Assembly (NCBI GenBank): GCA_965224495.1
Contig: CBDCZI010000025.1
Coordinates: 1-64,000, forward strand
DNA: 64,000 nucleotides
Direction: 5' to 3'
Source of the DNA: CBDCZI01 sp965224495
GTDB taxonomy: Bacteria; Bacteroidota; Bacteroidia; Cytophagales; JAAEPT01
Shown here: positions 47,546 to 60,200 of the stretch, one piece after another
Position numbering within the stretch: the first letter of the stretch is position 1
Layout of the letters: each line of letters opens with the position of its first letter
The notes under the pieces: model-generated
Databases searched by the model: none
Told to the model about the DNA's origin: nothing
The model's input: the letters and a program-made list of their open reading frames with translations, nothing else
Translations under genes and position numbers: made by a program

Positions 47546-50500
47546 CTAGTTAATAATGAGTCTTTTAATCTGTCTGTTTTCTAGAGTAACCACTTCGATA
47601 AAATAGATTCCTTTAGATAGGTCATTTAATTCAATTAAACTATCATGAGTCATCATATGTTGCGTATTAATTGTTTGCGTTTTGAGTTTTTTACCATTCA
47701 AATCCAGAACGTTTATCTCAAGTTTATCAGATTGGATTCCTTGAATTGAGATATAGACATTCTCGTTAGTCGGGTTTGGAAATAGGCTTACTGACATTTT
47801 ATTGAGTTCAACTTCTTTAATATTTAAGACGATTCCCTTACTAAATGAGTAATTTAAAATACTCCCAAAATCCCCATCAAAACTTTTAAGAATTGTTGGC
47901 GCGTCCTTAGATCTTAGTCTTAGAAAGCCATTCCCTTGGGGAGCGTTAGCCCAAAATGATAAACCATCATTTCCAGAATCAATTAACTCTAATGTATAGC
48001 ATCCGTTAGGTAGATCAAGGGTATCTTTATAAGTTGTGTTATTTGATAATCCTGATTTTGAGAATACTGTGTTTCCTTGATAATCTTTTATAATGTAGCT
48101 ATTTTCGTTTCCTAAATTATTTGTTTTGAGTTCAACAACAAAATTTTCATTATATAAGTCGGGCAGTATATATGAAGAACTTAAAGCGTTATTATCAGCG
48201 TAATCGTCCGTCGTCCCATTTGTATTAACGATACCTACATTAAACTTGCCTGTTCCATCTCCAATCCAAAAACTCTCACTAGAAATTGGTAAAGCAATTT
48301 CTTCTGTTTTAAGAAACTTAAATTACCAGTCCAATTATAAGTTTCTTGAGGCCCGCCTGCAACGTTGTAGTTGATTGTTAGGGCTGTCAAATTATTAGCC
48401 CCAGTGTTTTGAATGACTATGATAGGGTATGAGCATATTGGATTAAATCGTTCATTCTCTACTTTTAACGAAGGTCGTTTTATTTCTGTAATTGACGCAT
48501 CATTTGAAAAATTTGGGTTGCCATATGATACTAGTTGAGAACTGATATAATAGTCACTTGTACCTGATCCATTCGTTACACCGTAATCTATATTTACTGT
48601 GTTTCCTGTAATTGTAGCAGGATCTATTTCATAAATTTTAGTATCTGTGGGTGCTCCAGGGCACCAGCCTGCTCTGTCATAAACCCATGTTCCCCCTTGA
48701 GGATAAACAGGGTTATCTGCACATTCTTTCCAAACTTGCCAATCAAGTTCATTAATACCACCATTAACATTTAGATAGTGTTGCCTTGGAATGAATTCCC
48801 CTTCTTGTCCATGTCCGGTTATTGCTGATCTCAATTTAAACATTGAAGCCGACGGGCTTAATGAAACATCTCTTGGCTCGAAATAAGTGTTTGCGATTAG
48901 GTCAACATATCCTCTTCTGGCACCTGGTCGCCATATCTGCTGTAAATTTATGACATCTCTTGGCGGTGTCCCTTCAATAAATAAAAACCTAATATCAAGC
49001 TCTTCTTGATATGCACCAGCAAATTCGACAGAAAGGTATTTTTGATCCCGAAGGATTGTTGTAAAATCCGTCATGTCAAATTCCCACATTTTACCTTCAA
49101 TACCTAAGTTTAGGCCGAGCCCGTAAGGTGTAACAAAAGACATTAATTCAATTTTTGAAGGGTGCTTCGAGAAATAATTTAAGTTAAATATATTAAGACT
49201 GTTTTGACTTGGAACAGCTACGGTTCCAATTACAGCGCCAGTTTGCGCATTAATTATTGACATATTTCCTGATTCAAAATAAAATTGGGATCCATTAGAA
49301 ATTAGATTATTGTTCACAACTTGAAATTCTTCAACAAGATTTGGGGCATTTTCAATTGAATCTAATACTGTCAATGCAGTAACATTTGAATTAAGGTATA
49401 CGCCCTGTACAAAAGATAAATTTGGACGATTTGGAGTCTGTTCAAAATCTTTAAAGACTTCATTTCCTCTAAACATAATATGCTGTGGCCCATTTACCAT
49501 TAATGCATTATTTCCTGTTGTTGATTGATCTGTGAATGATCCTGCACTGATTGAATTTAACGAATGGTCGACTTCTAGAAAAGTAAATTTTGGATGCTGA
49601 TTGGTAATGAGACGAGATTTCCAATTATTAATTTCATTAGCACTTAAAAGTGTATTCCAAACTCTAATATTATCAACTTCACCCAGCCAATCAATGCCGT
49701 AAGTACCAGTGCCATCTTGACCAATTTTAATCGTATTACCTGAGTTAATATCACCAATAGGATCGGTAGCAAGATTAGCAGATGCAACTTCAATGCCATC
49801 TTGATATAACCTCATCAGCCCATCTCTATCAAAAGAAACGGCAATATGATGCCATTTACCATCAGAAAAAATATCTCCGCCTGTCACATCTTCTCTATTA
49901 GTTCCATCGCCAATGTTTACACGCCATGTTGATCCATTTTGGAAAATTACAAATCCTTTATTTGATCCAGAGGCCCAGTTTTTATCAGATAGAATTACAG
50001 GGTCATTCTGTGATTGTTCAGGTTTTACCCAAAGTTCTACCGTAAAATCTTGATTTGATCCAAAGTTCAAAGAGTTTTGTAATTCCAAATGACTTCCCCC
50101 GCCATTATATTTTATATAGTAATCATCTTCTTTTGATTTAATCCCAAAAGCGCTGCCTGTATTGGTTGAATTGATATTAGAATTACTATAATTAACTGAA
50201 TTTGTATAACTAAATTCAACAATTAAATTAGAAGTGCCGTCCCACGAAAATGGGCTGTAAAAAGCAAAGTCATTCAAGCCAGTAAGGGTTAAAGGTGTAT
50301 TTTGGAAATATACCTCTGTGAAGCCATCAACATCAATATCAAGACTATCATTTAGTGCCGTTTTAGACGTTGATTTTAATTTGATTCTTAAAAAATTAAC
50401 GTCCCCACCAATGGTGGTTAAATCCAATTTCAAACTTGTAATATCAACATTTGATGTAAGCCCTGCTGTAGTTAATTCAGCAGCAGTTAACAAGTATTGT

Positions 50501-50982
50501 GATTTTTCTATCCGTTTTGATGTTGAAAAAGGATCACTTTCTTGAACGATTCCAGAACCAATAGAGCTAATATTTTCACTAACAATGCCCGTATTAGTCA
50601 TGCTCTGCTGGCCATAAGAGAAATAGGTATAAGTTTGTTGTGTGGTATAATTAAATAAAGTGCCATTAAATCCACTGACAATAAAGTTTGGATGAACGGC
50701 TTGCACAGAGTCAAATTTCGTTGAATCGGTTAAGAAAGTATTACAACTGTAATCCCATTCTCCACATCCTTGATTAGGATTACTGCTATTAGATATGAGA
50801 TTGTTTTTGCACCGCATTCTATACTGCATGATGATTTTACGATACGTTTCAGAATCATCAGGAAAAATAAAGTTATAGGATCTTCCACTGCTGTCAAATG
50901 CAATGGTTTGAACCACAGTAGTGTCTTGCGCGTTGGTTTTAAGACATAAACTAATTAATATAGTTAAAAGTAAAAATTTCAT
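47546..50982 (-). pseudogene. PNGase F-like T9SS protein with LamG insert, frameshifted near 48315
   Basis: Signal peptide (LCLKTNAQ). The N-terminal region has the PNGase F-family segment QYRMRCKNN then GCGEWDYSCNTFL; about 300-470 is a LamG/concanavalin-like domain (NQDFTVELWVKPEQ, GKWHHIAVSFDRDGLMRLYQ); then the C-terminal glycosidase segment (TGHGQEGEFIPRQHYLNVNG, WQVWKECADNPVYPQGGTWV). The frame stops at 48235, but inserting one base near 48314-48316 continues FLKTEEIALPISSESFWIGD through another beta domain to a type A sorting domain (VSLFPNPTNENVYISIQG) ending at 47546. Likely cleaves or binds N-glycans at the surface; catalytic acids not verified. Confidence 0.78.
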
Positions 50983-51437
50983 AATATTGCTTAATTCATT
51001 TCAATCAAATGTACTCTTTATTTCTCTATAGAAGGTGAAAAATAATAACAAGTATTCGAAATTTCTGTCATTATTTCCTGCTCTTTTTGGATGATTAGAG
51101 CCTTTGCGACTTTGGTTTTATGTCGTGGTTTAAAATCTACATTCACAAATGGGCCAGGGCCACTTGACCTGTTTTTTTGCCTACTTTTTTACTGCCTTTA
51201 AACCTCCTGAAGTTTTCTTTGGGCAATTAATTATGAACTTTGTCTGTGAATCCCAGTGTGTAAGCCGCGAAATTTTAAACTAAGTGCTTGATAAATTACT
51301 ATTACATTATTTTCATGTAAAGACTGGAAATGACTACATATTCTTTTAAAAAAAATCTTATCTGCTCCAAGAGGAATTAAGTTGTAATTGTCTTTTATCC
51401 AAATGCTGAGCAACTTCGGTGTCATATTCAAGTTTTT
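50983..51437. other. intergenic stretch, possible gene remnant
   Basis: A 66-codon minus-strand frame (51231-51431, beginning MTPKLLSIWIKDNYNLIPLG) and a second open piece (PGPFVNVDFKPRHKTKVAKA, about 51070-51150) are unlinked and unrecognised. They may be debris of a lost gene. Nothing else is seen. Confidence 0.25.
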
Positions 51438-51446
51438 TTCAAATAC

Positions 51447-51460
51447 ATGATTTGAATCAT
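51447..51460. promoter_or_regulatory. FNR-type box upstream of the HPP-flavohemoglobin operon
   Basis: ATGAT-TTGA-ATCAT: a 14-base palindrome matching the FNR box TTGAT-N4-ATCAA at 4 of 5 bases in each arm. Centre 51453.5 is about 44 bases before the predicted start at 51498, the class II activator position. It overlaps a second palindrome TTCAAAT-N5-ATTTGAA at 51438-51456. Confidence 0.55.
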
Positions 51461-51483
51461 AAACTTCAGGTTTTGTGTTAACG

Positions 51484-51491
51484 TAATTTTG
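51484..51491 (+). promoter_or_regulatory. -7 element of the HPP-flavohemoglobin operon
   Basis: TAATTTTG followed by C matches TAnnTTTG. It has no good -33 element, in keeping with need for an activator at the palindrome upstream. It covers the TTG at 51489, so that codon cannot be the start of the HPP gene. Confidence 0.55.
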
Positions 51492-51506
51492 CGATCGAAA
51501 AATATT

Positions 51507-51986
51507 GTGAAATGGAAAGTATATATAAAAAATTCAGTTAATTATTTTATTTCAATAGCCTGTTTCATTTGCATCTATCTATGCCATAAATTTCTAATTA
51601 GTGGCAATGACAACACACTAATTATTGCTGCTTTTGGGGCTTCAGCAGTTTTGTCTTTCTCTAATAATCAAATTGAGCATTCATTCGTTAAAATTTTTTC
51701 AGCTTCTATAATAGCTGCTGTCATAGGCGTGTTCTGGAATCAAATTGACATCACCTTAATTTTTAAAATTATACTGACAATCAGTTCTTGCATTTTAATA
51801 ATGAACTTAACTAATATTAGTTATCCTCCTGCAGGAGCAATTGCCATTATTCCATTGATTTCGAATTCACATATACAAAATTTAGGGTACTCATATGTTC
51901 TCTATCCTACAATAACAGGTTTGACAATTATTTATTCATTTTCAAAAATAAAAGAAAAATTAAATACAATTTATTATGGCAAGTAA
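51507..51986 (+). CDS. HPP-family membrane protein
   Basis: About 159 residues from the GTG at 51507; the open frame begins at TTG 51489 but this lies inside the -7 element. Four membrane helices; HPP-family signatures IIAAFGASAVLSFSNNQ and ISYPPAGAIAIIPLI. Plant and cyanobacterial HPP proteins have been linked to nitrite transport. Its end overlaps the flavohemoglobin start by 11 bases, so the two are coupled; a role in nitrogen-oxide handling is a reasonable inference. It has no internal ATG before residue about 100, so the non-ATG start is needed. Confidence 0.75.
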   Translation: MKWKVYIKNSVNYFISIACFICIYLCHKFLISGNDNTLIIAAFGASAVLSFSNNQIEHSFVKIFSASIIAAVIGVFWNQIDITLIFKIILTISSCILIMNLTNISYPPAGAIAIIPLISNSHIQNLGYSYVLYPTITGLTIIYSFSKIKEKLNTIYYGK

Positions 51987-53185
51987 AAAAACAATTGAAA
52001 TCGTAAAATCTACAGCACCCGTACTAGAGGAGCATGGAGAGTCTATTACAAAAGTATTTTACGGGTTATTATTTAAAAATCATCCAGAACTAAAAGATGT
52101 TTTTAATATGGTAAACCAAAAGAAAGGGACCCAACAAAAAGCGTTAGCTAATGCTGTTTTTCAGTATGCAGTCCATATTGATAAGTTAGAAATGTTAGGA
52201 GATACTGTTGAGACTATTGCTCAAAAACATACTAGTTTATCTATCCCAAAAGAAGCATATCCTATCGTTGGCGAAAATCTTTTAGCAGCAATTAAATCCG
52301 TTTTAGGAGCTGCTGCAACTCCTGAAATTATGGCAGCTTGGAAAGAAGCTTATGGTGATTTAGCTGCTATTTTTGTGAAAAGGGAAGAAGAAATTTATGT
52401 CAGTAGAGAAAATTCCATGGGTGGCTTTAGAGGAACAAAGGAATTTATCGTCATTGATAAAAAAGAAGAAAATAATGTGATTACTTCTTTTTATTTGAAA
52501 AGAAAAGATGGGGTAGCAGTACCAAAATTTATTGCGGGTCAATATATAGCTTTAACAATTGAGATACCTAATACAAATCATAAGCATACTAGAAATTATA
52601 GTTTGTCAAACGCTAATGGTAAAGATTATTTAAGAATTAGTGTTAAAAAAAGAAGAAGGAGATATAGATGGAATTGTTTCTAACTATTTACATTCTAACA
52701 TCAATGTTGGGGATGTTTTAACAATTGGGATGCCATCAGGAGAGTTTGTTTTAAAAGAGAAAAAAAAGCCTATCGTTTTTATAAGTGGGGGAATAGGTGT
52801 AACACCATTGATTAGCATGTTTAATGAAGTTGCGGGCAAAAATAAAAATCAAGAAATTATTTTTATTCAATGTGCTTTAAATAGTGAAAGCCATGCTTTT
52901 TTCAATGAAGTTGAGGATTTAATTAATAAGGATTCAAAATTAGTAGTAGTCTATAGTTCTCCTTTAAAAACTGATCATCTAGGCACAAATTACGATTATC
53001 AAGGGTTTTTAACCCCTGAAATACTAAAGGATTTAAACATTTCTAATGAAAGTGAGTTTTATTTTTGTGGACCAACTCCTTTTATGGCAAATGTTTTAAA
53101 AATATTAAACTTTTTAGATGTAGATGAAAACAATATAAATTATGAATTTTTCGGACCTGCTGAAGCGCTTATGCTAGTCCATTGA
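51976..53185 (+). pseudogene. hmp: flavohemoglobin (NO dioxygenase), frameshifted at an A7 run
   Basis: Globin domain about 1-140 (VLEEHGESITKVFYGLLFKN, proximal His in IAQKHTSL), FAD domain (KFIAGQYIALTIEIP, RNYSLSNA) and NAD-binding domain (VFISGGIGVTPLISM, FYFCGPTPFMANVL, FEFFGP-like end). The frame breaks in the A run at 52645-52651; with six As instead of seven it continues SVKKEEGDIDGIVSNYLH, giving about 402 residues, normal for Hmp. It converts nitric oxide to nitrate using O2 and NADH. Coupled to the HPP gene. Likely intact in the cell if the extra A is an error. Confidence 0.88.
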
Positions 53186-53550
53186 TTTTTTTATAAGTTA
53201 TTAATTGTCCTTCTGATAAAAATTTAGAGGGACAATTAACTTTATCAAGATAATTGACTTCAGAAATTATGTTTTGAAGTTAGTTTGGTATGCCAAACAA
53301 TAATTTACCATTAGAATTCTTATTTCGGCTAAATCAATTTCACATTCCTAAGTGTTAATCCACATATTTTTTCTCTTTTGATGGTCAAAAACACGCTTGT
53401 TTTTACTTTACAAGATAAAATTGATCACGCATAGTTAATGATGTTCCATATAAAAAATACATATATTGACTCGGATTTTAAGTATAACCTGTGCGAATTT
53501 TAAATTTTTATTTTCTTTTGCCGTTTTCTTCTAGTTTTGTTCTCAATAAT
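53186..53550 (+). other. intergenic stretch with a weak terminator and a small palindrome
   Basis: Stem TTAATTGTCC / GGACAATTAA (53201-53210, 53230-53239) with a 19-base loop may end the flavohemoglobin transcript, though its T tract is poor. GTTTGG-TATG-CCAAAC (53283-53298) is a small inverted repeat of unknown role. No gene is seen. Confidence 0.35.
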
Positions 53551-56413
53551 ATGAAATTAATTTGGTCAATATATGTTCTTGTAATATTGCTTACTCCTTT
53601 TCAGAGTTATGGCCAAACGACATCTCCAATTTTTAAAAACTATTCCATAAGTCTGCCAAAGTACAGAAGTAAATGATGTCCTTCAAGATTCGTTGGGCTA
53701 TATGTGGTTTTGCAACAGACAGAGGCATCAGTAAATTTGATGGAAAGCAATTTACAACAATTGATATTGAATCATATTTGAGCTCCAATGTTATTTTTAA
53801 ATTCTTCAAAATATCAAATTCGAAAATTTGGGTAAGTACAGATCAAAACAAACTGTATTGGTTCAACCCGTGTGTTTCCCCACATATTTTTCATCCTTAT
53901 AAATACAATAATGTACTTTCAAAAAAATTGAATAAAGTAAAGAACCAATTTATTAGAACGCTTTCTGTCAGAGATAATGGTGAGATTTTAGTCACTTTTA
54001 AATCTAGAGTTGGGTATTTATCTATTGATAAATATGGTCAGCCTAATCTAGTGAGAAATTATTTACCGACTGTAACACATTTAAATCTTAGGCTATATCT
54101 TAAATATTAAGGACAACTTTATTTCAACTGCTTTTGAAAAGGATATTAAAAAGAGTGATGATAATTCTATTTACATTATTAAGCACGAAGTAAAAGACAC
54201 AATACCAATAAATAAGAGTATAAAATCATTGTCTTTTAATCATGGAATACAAAGTAAAATCAAACATAAAGCTGATACGCTTATATTATTAAGTGACAAC
54301 TTAATTCGATTAAGTAATGGAAGGGTATACCACTATAGCTTACCAGCCCCAGGTTTATGTTTATATGCAGATACAACTAGAATTTTAATAGGCACTCAGC
54401 AAGGCATTTTAGAATATGATCAAAACTATAATCTTAAATATCGTTATTTAAACGAGGAATTTATAACTGGAATTTGCAAAGACTTTGAAGGCGGTTTTTG
54501 GTTTTCAACCGTTCAAAGTGGTGTGTTTTATGCTGAAAATATTAACCTTATAAAAATAATGACACCTTCAAAATTGACAGCAAATACTTTGTATTCTAGT
54601 AAAAAAAGACTTGAGATATATGATAAAACCAGAAATGTGTTTTGGATATATTCTTTCGATAATCAAAAAATCGATTCTATTCAAAATATTTCTAATAGTG
54701 ATGGTATAATTCAAACCAATAATCCTAAAATATTAAACTATTTTGAATCTAAAAGTCGGGTTAATTTCAGTATCAGTGAAAGTTTAAATGAGTTTAATAA
54801 CAGAATAATGATCGTCACTAAAAATAAAAATTATTTTAGCGTTTACGGGAATCTTTTAGAGAAAAAGGAATCGTTTTTATACAATGTGTCATACCCTTAT
54901 TCCGGAAAACTAAAATGCGTTTACGAATTGAATGATTCTACGCTTTTATTGGGAATGGACAATGGTTTATACGACTATAATTTGCGGACGAAAAAACTAA
55001 GAGATAAGATAATTATTGGGGATAAAGACAAGGTTGTTAAACAAATTTTCAAACTTAAAGAAAAGGTTTTAATCTTGTCAAAATCTGGTATTTTTCAGTT
55101 GTTAAATCAAAATATTTCTTTAGTTAATCATTATCCGAAAATTGACTTTAACACTGTAAATGGTGTGTATACTTATAAAGATTCTTTAGCTTGGCTGTTT
55201 GATAAAGGAAGTATTTATGAAATATCGATTAAGGCGGACACGCTTTATTTGAAGCGTATAAATAGTTTACCTGAAGTAGAAATTATTTCTGCCAATTACA
55301 GAAAAAATAAATTATTTATTGGGACAAAGAATAGTATCATTCAACTTGATTATTATAATGAGACTATTGAAGACAAAATACCTACAAGAAGGTTTACAAT
55401 AGATTCTATTCACATTAACGAATCAAAGGTTTCAGAAGTGGAATATCTAGTTGCTAAGGCTGAGGAAGATTTGATTATCTTTTTTAAGATGATCTCATTT
55501 AAGTCGTCAAACAAAGATTTTGAATATCAGTTTGATTCCGAAAAGTGGCAAAACACAAACAAAAATAGCATTATCATTAACCGGTTACCCTCAGGTGAAC
55601 ATACCCTCAAAATTCGCTTAAAAAACTACCCAGAAACAATTCTTCACAAAAAAATAATTGTTGTGAAGAGACCATTAATAAAAACACCATGGTTTATCTT
55701 TTTATTAGTTTGCATTGGCATTTTAATCGTATTTCTTGCTTTTAAAACCTTTTATACTTTCAGGGATAAAAAAAAGCAACAGAAGCTTGAACATGTGAAT
55801 TTAGAACTGAAGCTTTTTAACATCTCAAATGAACCCACATTTCATGTTCAATACGATTAATTCGATTCAATTTTATATTTTAGAGAATAATAAATCAGAC
55901 GCCATTGCTTATTTATCAGATTTTGCATTGTTAATCCGAAAAAGTTTGGATTTTAGCATGACAGAACGCATTCTAATAGAAGAAGAGATTAAATTTTTAA
56001 ATTTATACCTCTCACTCGAAAATAAAAGATTTGACACTGATTTTAAAATTGAATATAAGGTTACAAACCAGCTTATTAATACAAAGTATATTCCTTCTTT
56101 AATGATACAACCATTAATTGAAAATATAATTATTCATGCCGATTATGAAGATCGGATTGAGAAAAAAATCATTATCAATATTACATACGATCACGATTAC
56201 TTCACGATCAAAGTAATTGATTTTGGAAAACCAAGTCAAGATTCTAAACCATTGACAAATCATAAGTCTTATGGTCTAAGTATATTGAGAAATAGATTAA
56301 AATTATATAATGGAAAGCATTATAATTTCGACGATCTAAAACTAACACCTACTTCTGCAAACTTCGGAAAAACAGTAACAATTAAATTGAAAGAATGGAA
56401 ACCATTATTATAG
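53551..56413 (+). pseudogene. propeller-type LytS sensor histidine kinase with four frameshifts
   Basis: Start ATG at 53551 with signal peptide (PFQSYGQ). Correcting four +1 indels (AAA at 53658-53660, TTTT at 53708-53711, one base about 54080-54090, T5 at 55814-55818) gives one protein of about 953 residues: two-component-regulator propeller repeats (VNDVLQDSLGYMWFATDRGI), a Y_Y_Y-like domain (SGEHTLKIRLKNYP), a membrane helix (PWFIFLLVCIGILIVFLAF), a His_kinase domain (SQMNPHFMFNTINSIQFYIL) and an ATPase domain (IQPLIENIIIHADY). The pieces match the family closely, with no other decay. Overlaps the regulator gene by 19 bases. Confidence 0.78.
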
Positions 56414-57088
56414 ATGACGAAATAAAGTCAATTAAGCTATTAGAGTACCATCTTGAGCATCATTTTTGATGATTTTAATATTGTAGGAAAGTATACAAAT
56501 AGTGAAGAAGGACTGTGTGCTGTGCTAGAAATAAAACCAAAAGTACTTTTCCTTGATATAAACATGCCTAAGATGTCTGGCATTGATCTATTAAGAAGAA
56601 TTGAACATTTAGATATACTGGTTGTTTTTTTAACTGCACATTCTGAGTATGCAATTGACGCTATTAAATTAGATGCTTTTGATTACCTTCTTAAACCAAT
56701 TAATATTGAAGAACTCGTTCGTGTGAGAACAAAAATTAAACAAAACAGTTTTAAGAGGATTCATTTGGAGTCACCTACTAAAATTAAGTTTAAAGTCAAT
56801 AATAGCATTTATATATACGAATTGGATGAAATTATTTATACACGCTCTGAGGGTAATTATACAACAGTCTATTCAACCAATAAAAAACCTTTGGTATTAA
56901 CTCGAAATTTAAAGAAAATACAAGAAGAGTACCTAAGTAATCCGCCTTTCTTCAGGCCGCATCAGTCGTATATGATAAACCTGAATCATGTTAAGTCTTA
57001 TTCGAATTACGAGATTACTTTAATACATGATATTATAGTGCCATTATCCACACGGCGACATAAGTTATTTATTGAGATAATTAATTAA
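56395..57088 (+). pseudogene. LytTR response regulator, frameshifted at a T5 run
   Basis: ATG at 56395 lies within the kinase's last codons and starts METIIIDDEIKSIKLLEYHL. The T run 56463-56467 has one base too many; with four Ts the frame joins HHFDDFNIVGKYTNSEEG and runs to 57088, about 230 residues. Receiver domain has the DDE pocket, phospho-acceptor in VLFLDINMPK and YLLKPIN; LytTR domain about 130-230 (IIYTRSEGNYTTVYSTNK ... FFRPHQSYMINLNHVKSY). Forms a pair with the kinase before it and precedes a T9SS surface protein gene. Confidence 0.82.
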
Positions 57089-57234
57089 AAAATAGCACTT
57101 ATTAAAAAGTATGCCACGTATATTAAAATTTGACCTTCAAATTTTAAAACAGTCTTTTTTAAACGGTTTATTTTCCGGTAATTAGATCAAAATAACACAG
57201 AAGCTTCTCGAAAGTTGATGGAAAAAATCTAATT

Positions 57235-60200
57235 ATGAAAATAAAATTTAAAAGCAAAAAATGGCAGTTATTACTGGCTGTTTTTACCCTATTTCTCGGT
57301 TGGGGGAATGTAAATGCGCAAGATCTACTCTATGGCATTCAAAATAATGGTTCAAATTATGAATTAGTGACTTATAATACGGTTAGTGGGGTAGAAACAA
57401 GTTTACAAAATATACCTGGCTCGTTTGGTCTTGCTGGTGTTTTAACTTATAATCCTGTTGATCAGGTGTTTTATTGCTACTCAGAATTTGGCGCTACAAC
57501 CAATACGCATTTATTAGAAATTGATGCCTGTTCTTATGCGATAACTGATTTAGGCGCCGTAATGGTTGATGGTATGCCTGCATATGTGTCTGAAGGTTTG
57601 GCGTACGATCCAGTTTCAAACCAACTGTATGGTACCTTAAACGACATGCTTCCTACGTTACCGCTAACTGTATTTAATTACCGTAGTGTAAAGTTAGTCC
57701 GATTTACTTTAGGCACTGCAAATTGCGTACAAATTGGGACTAATATTGCTCAAACTAATCCAACTGAAGAAAACGAACTTGATGCAATCACATTTACAGG
57801 TACAGGTGCTACTGCTAGTACATTATTTGGAATGGATGGTAATCCTCATCCTTCTGCAGATTTTAGTGCCTTTTATAATGTAGGTTATACAGCGTCTATT
57901 GGTAATGCTACAGGGTATTATGATCATGGTTCTAGTCTAGCACTTCGTGGGTTTACTTATTTAGAATCTACCGATTTGGTTTATTCAAGTTTAAATAATA
58001 ATTCAATTGTAACGATTGATCCTGGTTATGCGTTTGGACCAAGTGTAAATCATTTAAACTCAATTGTTACATTAGCATTAAATCCAAGTAGGAGTATCAC
58101 TGGTTTAGCTTGGGGCCCACAAACATGTTGTGCGGCTTCAAGTGATCCATTATTTACCACAATCTCAACAAATATCTCAAATGATACCTATTGGGATGGT
58201 AAAATATACATTCCAGATAATACAGTAATCACGGTTAATAATGCCACGCTTGATATTACAACTGCGGATGTTGTTTTTGGACAATGCTCTGGTATTAATT
58301 TTGTGAATGGCGCTGAATTAAGAGCGAATAATACGGTGTTTAGACCCTGTGCAATTGATGGAACTTGGAGAGGACTTAATTTTGTAAGTAAATCAAATAA
58401 TGACCACCAAATTAATGAATGTACCTTCAAAAATGCTGAAGTTGCATTATACCTAAACAGAGATGCAGAAGCATTTATTAATTCTAATACATTTTCAAAT
58501 TGTAATGAAAGTATTTTAGTGAGCAATTCTATTTTTTCTCAATCTATAGTGGGTAATAATTTTATGACTAATAATGCTTATCCAACGTTCACAAATTGTT
58601 ATCAATCTACTGCCTCAAATGATGTGATTCATATCCATGTTAATAATTCAAATAACGGAATATCTACTGTTTCGCCAATGTTTGTTGCCCAAAATGCAAT
58701 GGTCAGGTCAAATACTAGCCGAACACTTAATGTTACCGGTATGGATTTCCTAAATAATACAGCATCTATTTCTGATAATAGTTTTATCAATATGACTGAA
58801 GCTATTGTAATTCAATCTCCTTCTAATAGAATTAATATTGAAAATAATGATTTCGAAATGAATGCCGTTTATCAAACTATAGGGACTTCTACGTCTCAAG
58901 TTTCGATTTTTAATAGTAAGCCTTTTGTATTTATTAATAATAACAATTTGATTAATAGTGGAATTGTAAAGGGGTATACTCGGATGGGTATTTTTGCGGG
59001 AAACTCAATGAATATTAGTGCTAAGAATAATTCAATTAATGGTTTTAATTGGGGAATATTTATGAATAATAGCACGGGAATTAATATTTCAGAAAATCAC
59101 ATTACCAATGCTTTACGAGCAGGTATTTTCTTTAAAGAGCAGAATGGGTCAAATAAGAATTTTATTACTTGTAATGACATCACTATGGATATGAATAGAG
59201 GGGTAAGCATATGGACAAGAAGCGCTTCAAAGTTTACATCAATTACCTCAAATTGTGTTAAGGATGGCAATATTGGCATTAGAACGCAAGGCAATGGATC
59301 AATTCCAATCTTGAGAAACAATTTTATCTACAATTATGCGGTTGGAATTGATAATTTTGGTCATACTGGAAATATTGGTTTTACTGGTGATCCTGGATTG
59401 AATACACTTTGGAGTAATAACAGTTCTGGGGTAGATATTAAGAGTACTGGCTCGTCTATTACTGTGGCATCAAATTATGGTTTAATTAATGCAACATGGG
59501 CAACAGTATCATATCTTGGAACAAATGCTTCTGATAATGTACATTCCAATGCATCATGTGCAAACCAAATAGTTGACTACGATAATCAGCAAAATTTGAA
59601 TACTAGATACCATTGTGATCATTTTAATGAATTTATCTCTCCATTAACAGGCTTTAGTCCTGCAGGTTTTACCTTGCCATCAATAGGAGATATTAAATCA
59701 TATATCTTGGACTATGAGTATGATTACTTAACAGTTAATAAAATAATTGGAATGGATCATTCCATGCCTCTTGCATCAATTGAGGATATACTGATGGTAT
59801 CAGATTTAACCGAATCTCAAAAGACCAAGTCATTATACAATTACTATAAAAAGAATGGTAATTTAACTATGGCAGAAATTACTTTAAATCAATTAAATGA
59901 TGCCAATTCAGATCACATTATTTTTAAACAAATTGAAGGCATTGTTTTAAAAACTATGGCAGGTATCGATTTAACGGATAATGACCTATCTGATTTAAAT
60001 GGCCTTATGAGTGAAGATACGCCTAATTCATATTATAACTTAGCGGTATCGTTATCAAAAATGAAGGCAAACCATGGCACTTACCGTTATGAATTCCCTG
60101 TTTTTGAAAAAGCAAAATTGAGCTCAAATACTTCAATTCCGTTAGATAATAGTAGTGTAATAACTGCATTCCCAAATCCATTTAATGATGTGGTAACCAT

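Noticed and set aside
51231..51431. Minus-strand 66-codon frame as a gene
   Set aside because: No recognisable domain, promoter or terminator; at most a remnant.
51489..51506. TTG start for the HPP gene
   Set aside because: The codon lies inside the -7 promoter element, so it is upstream of the predicted transcript start.
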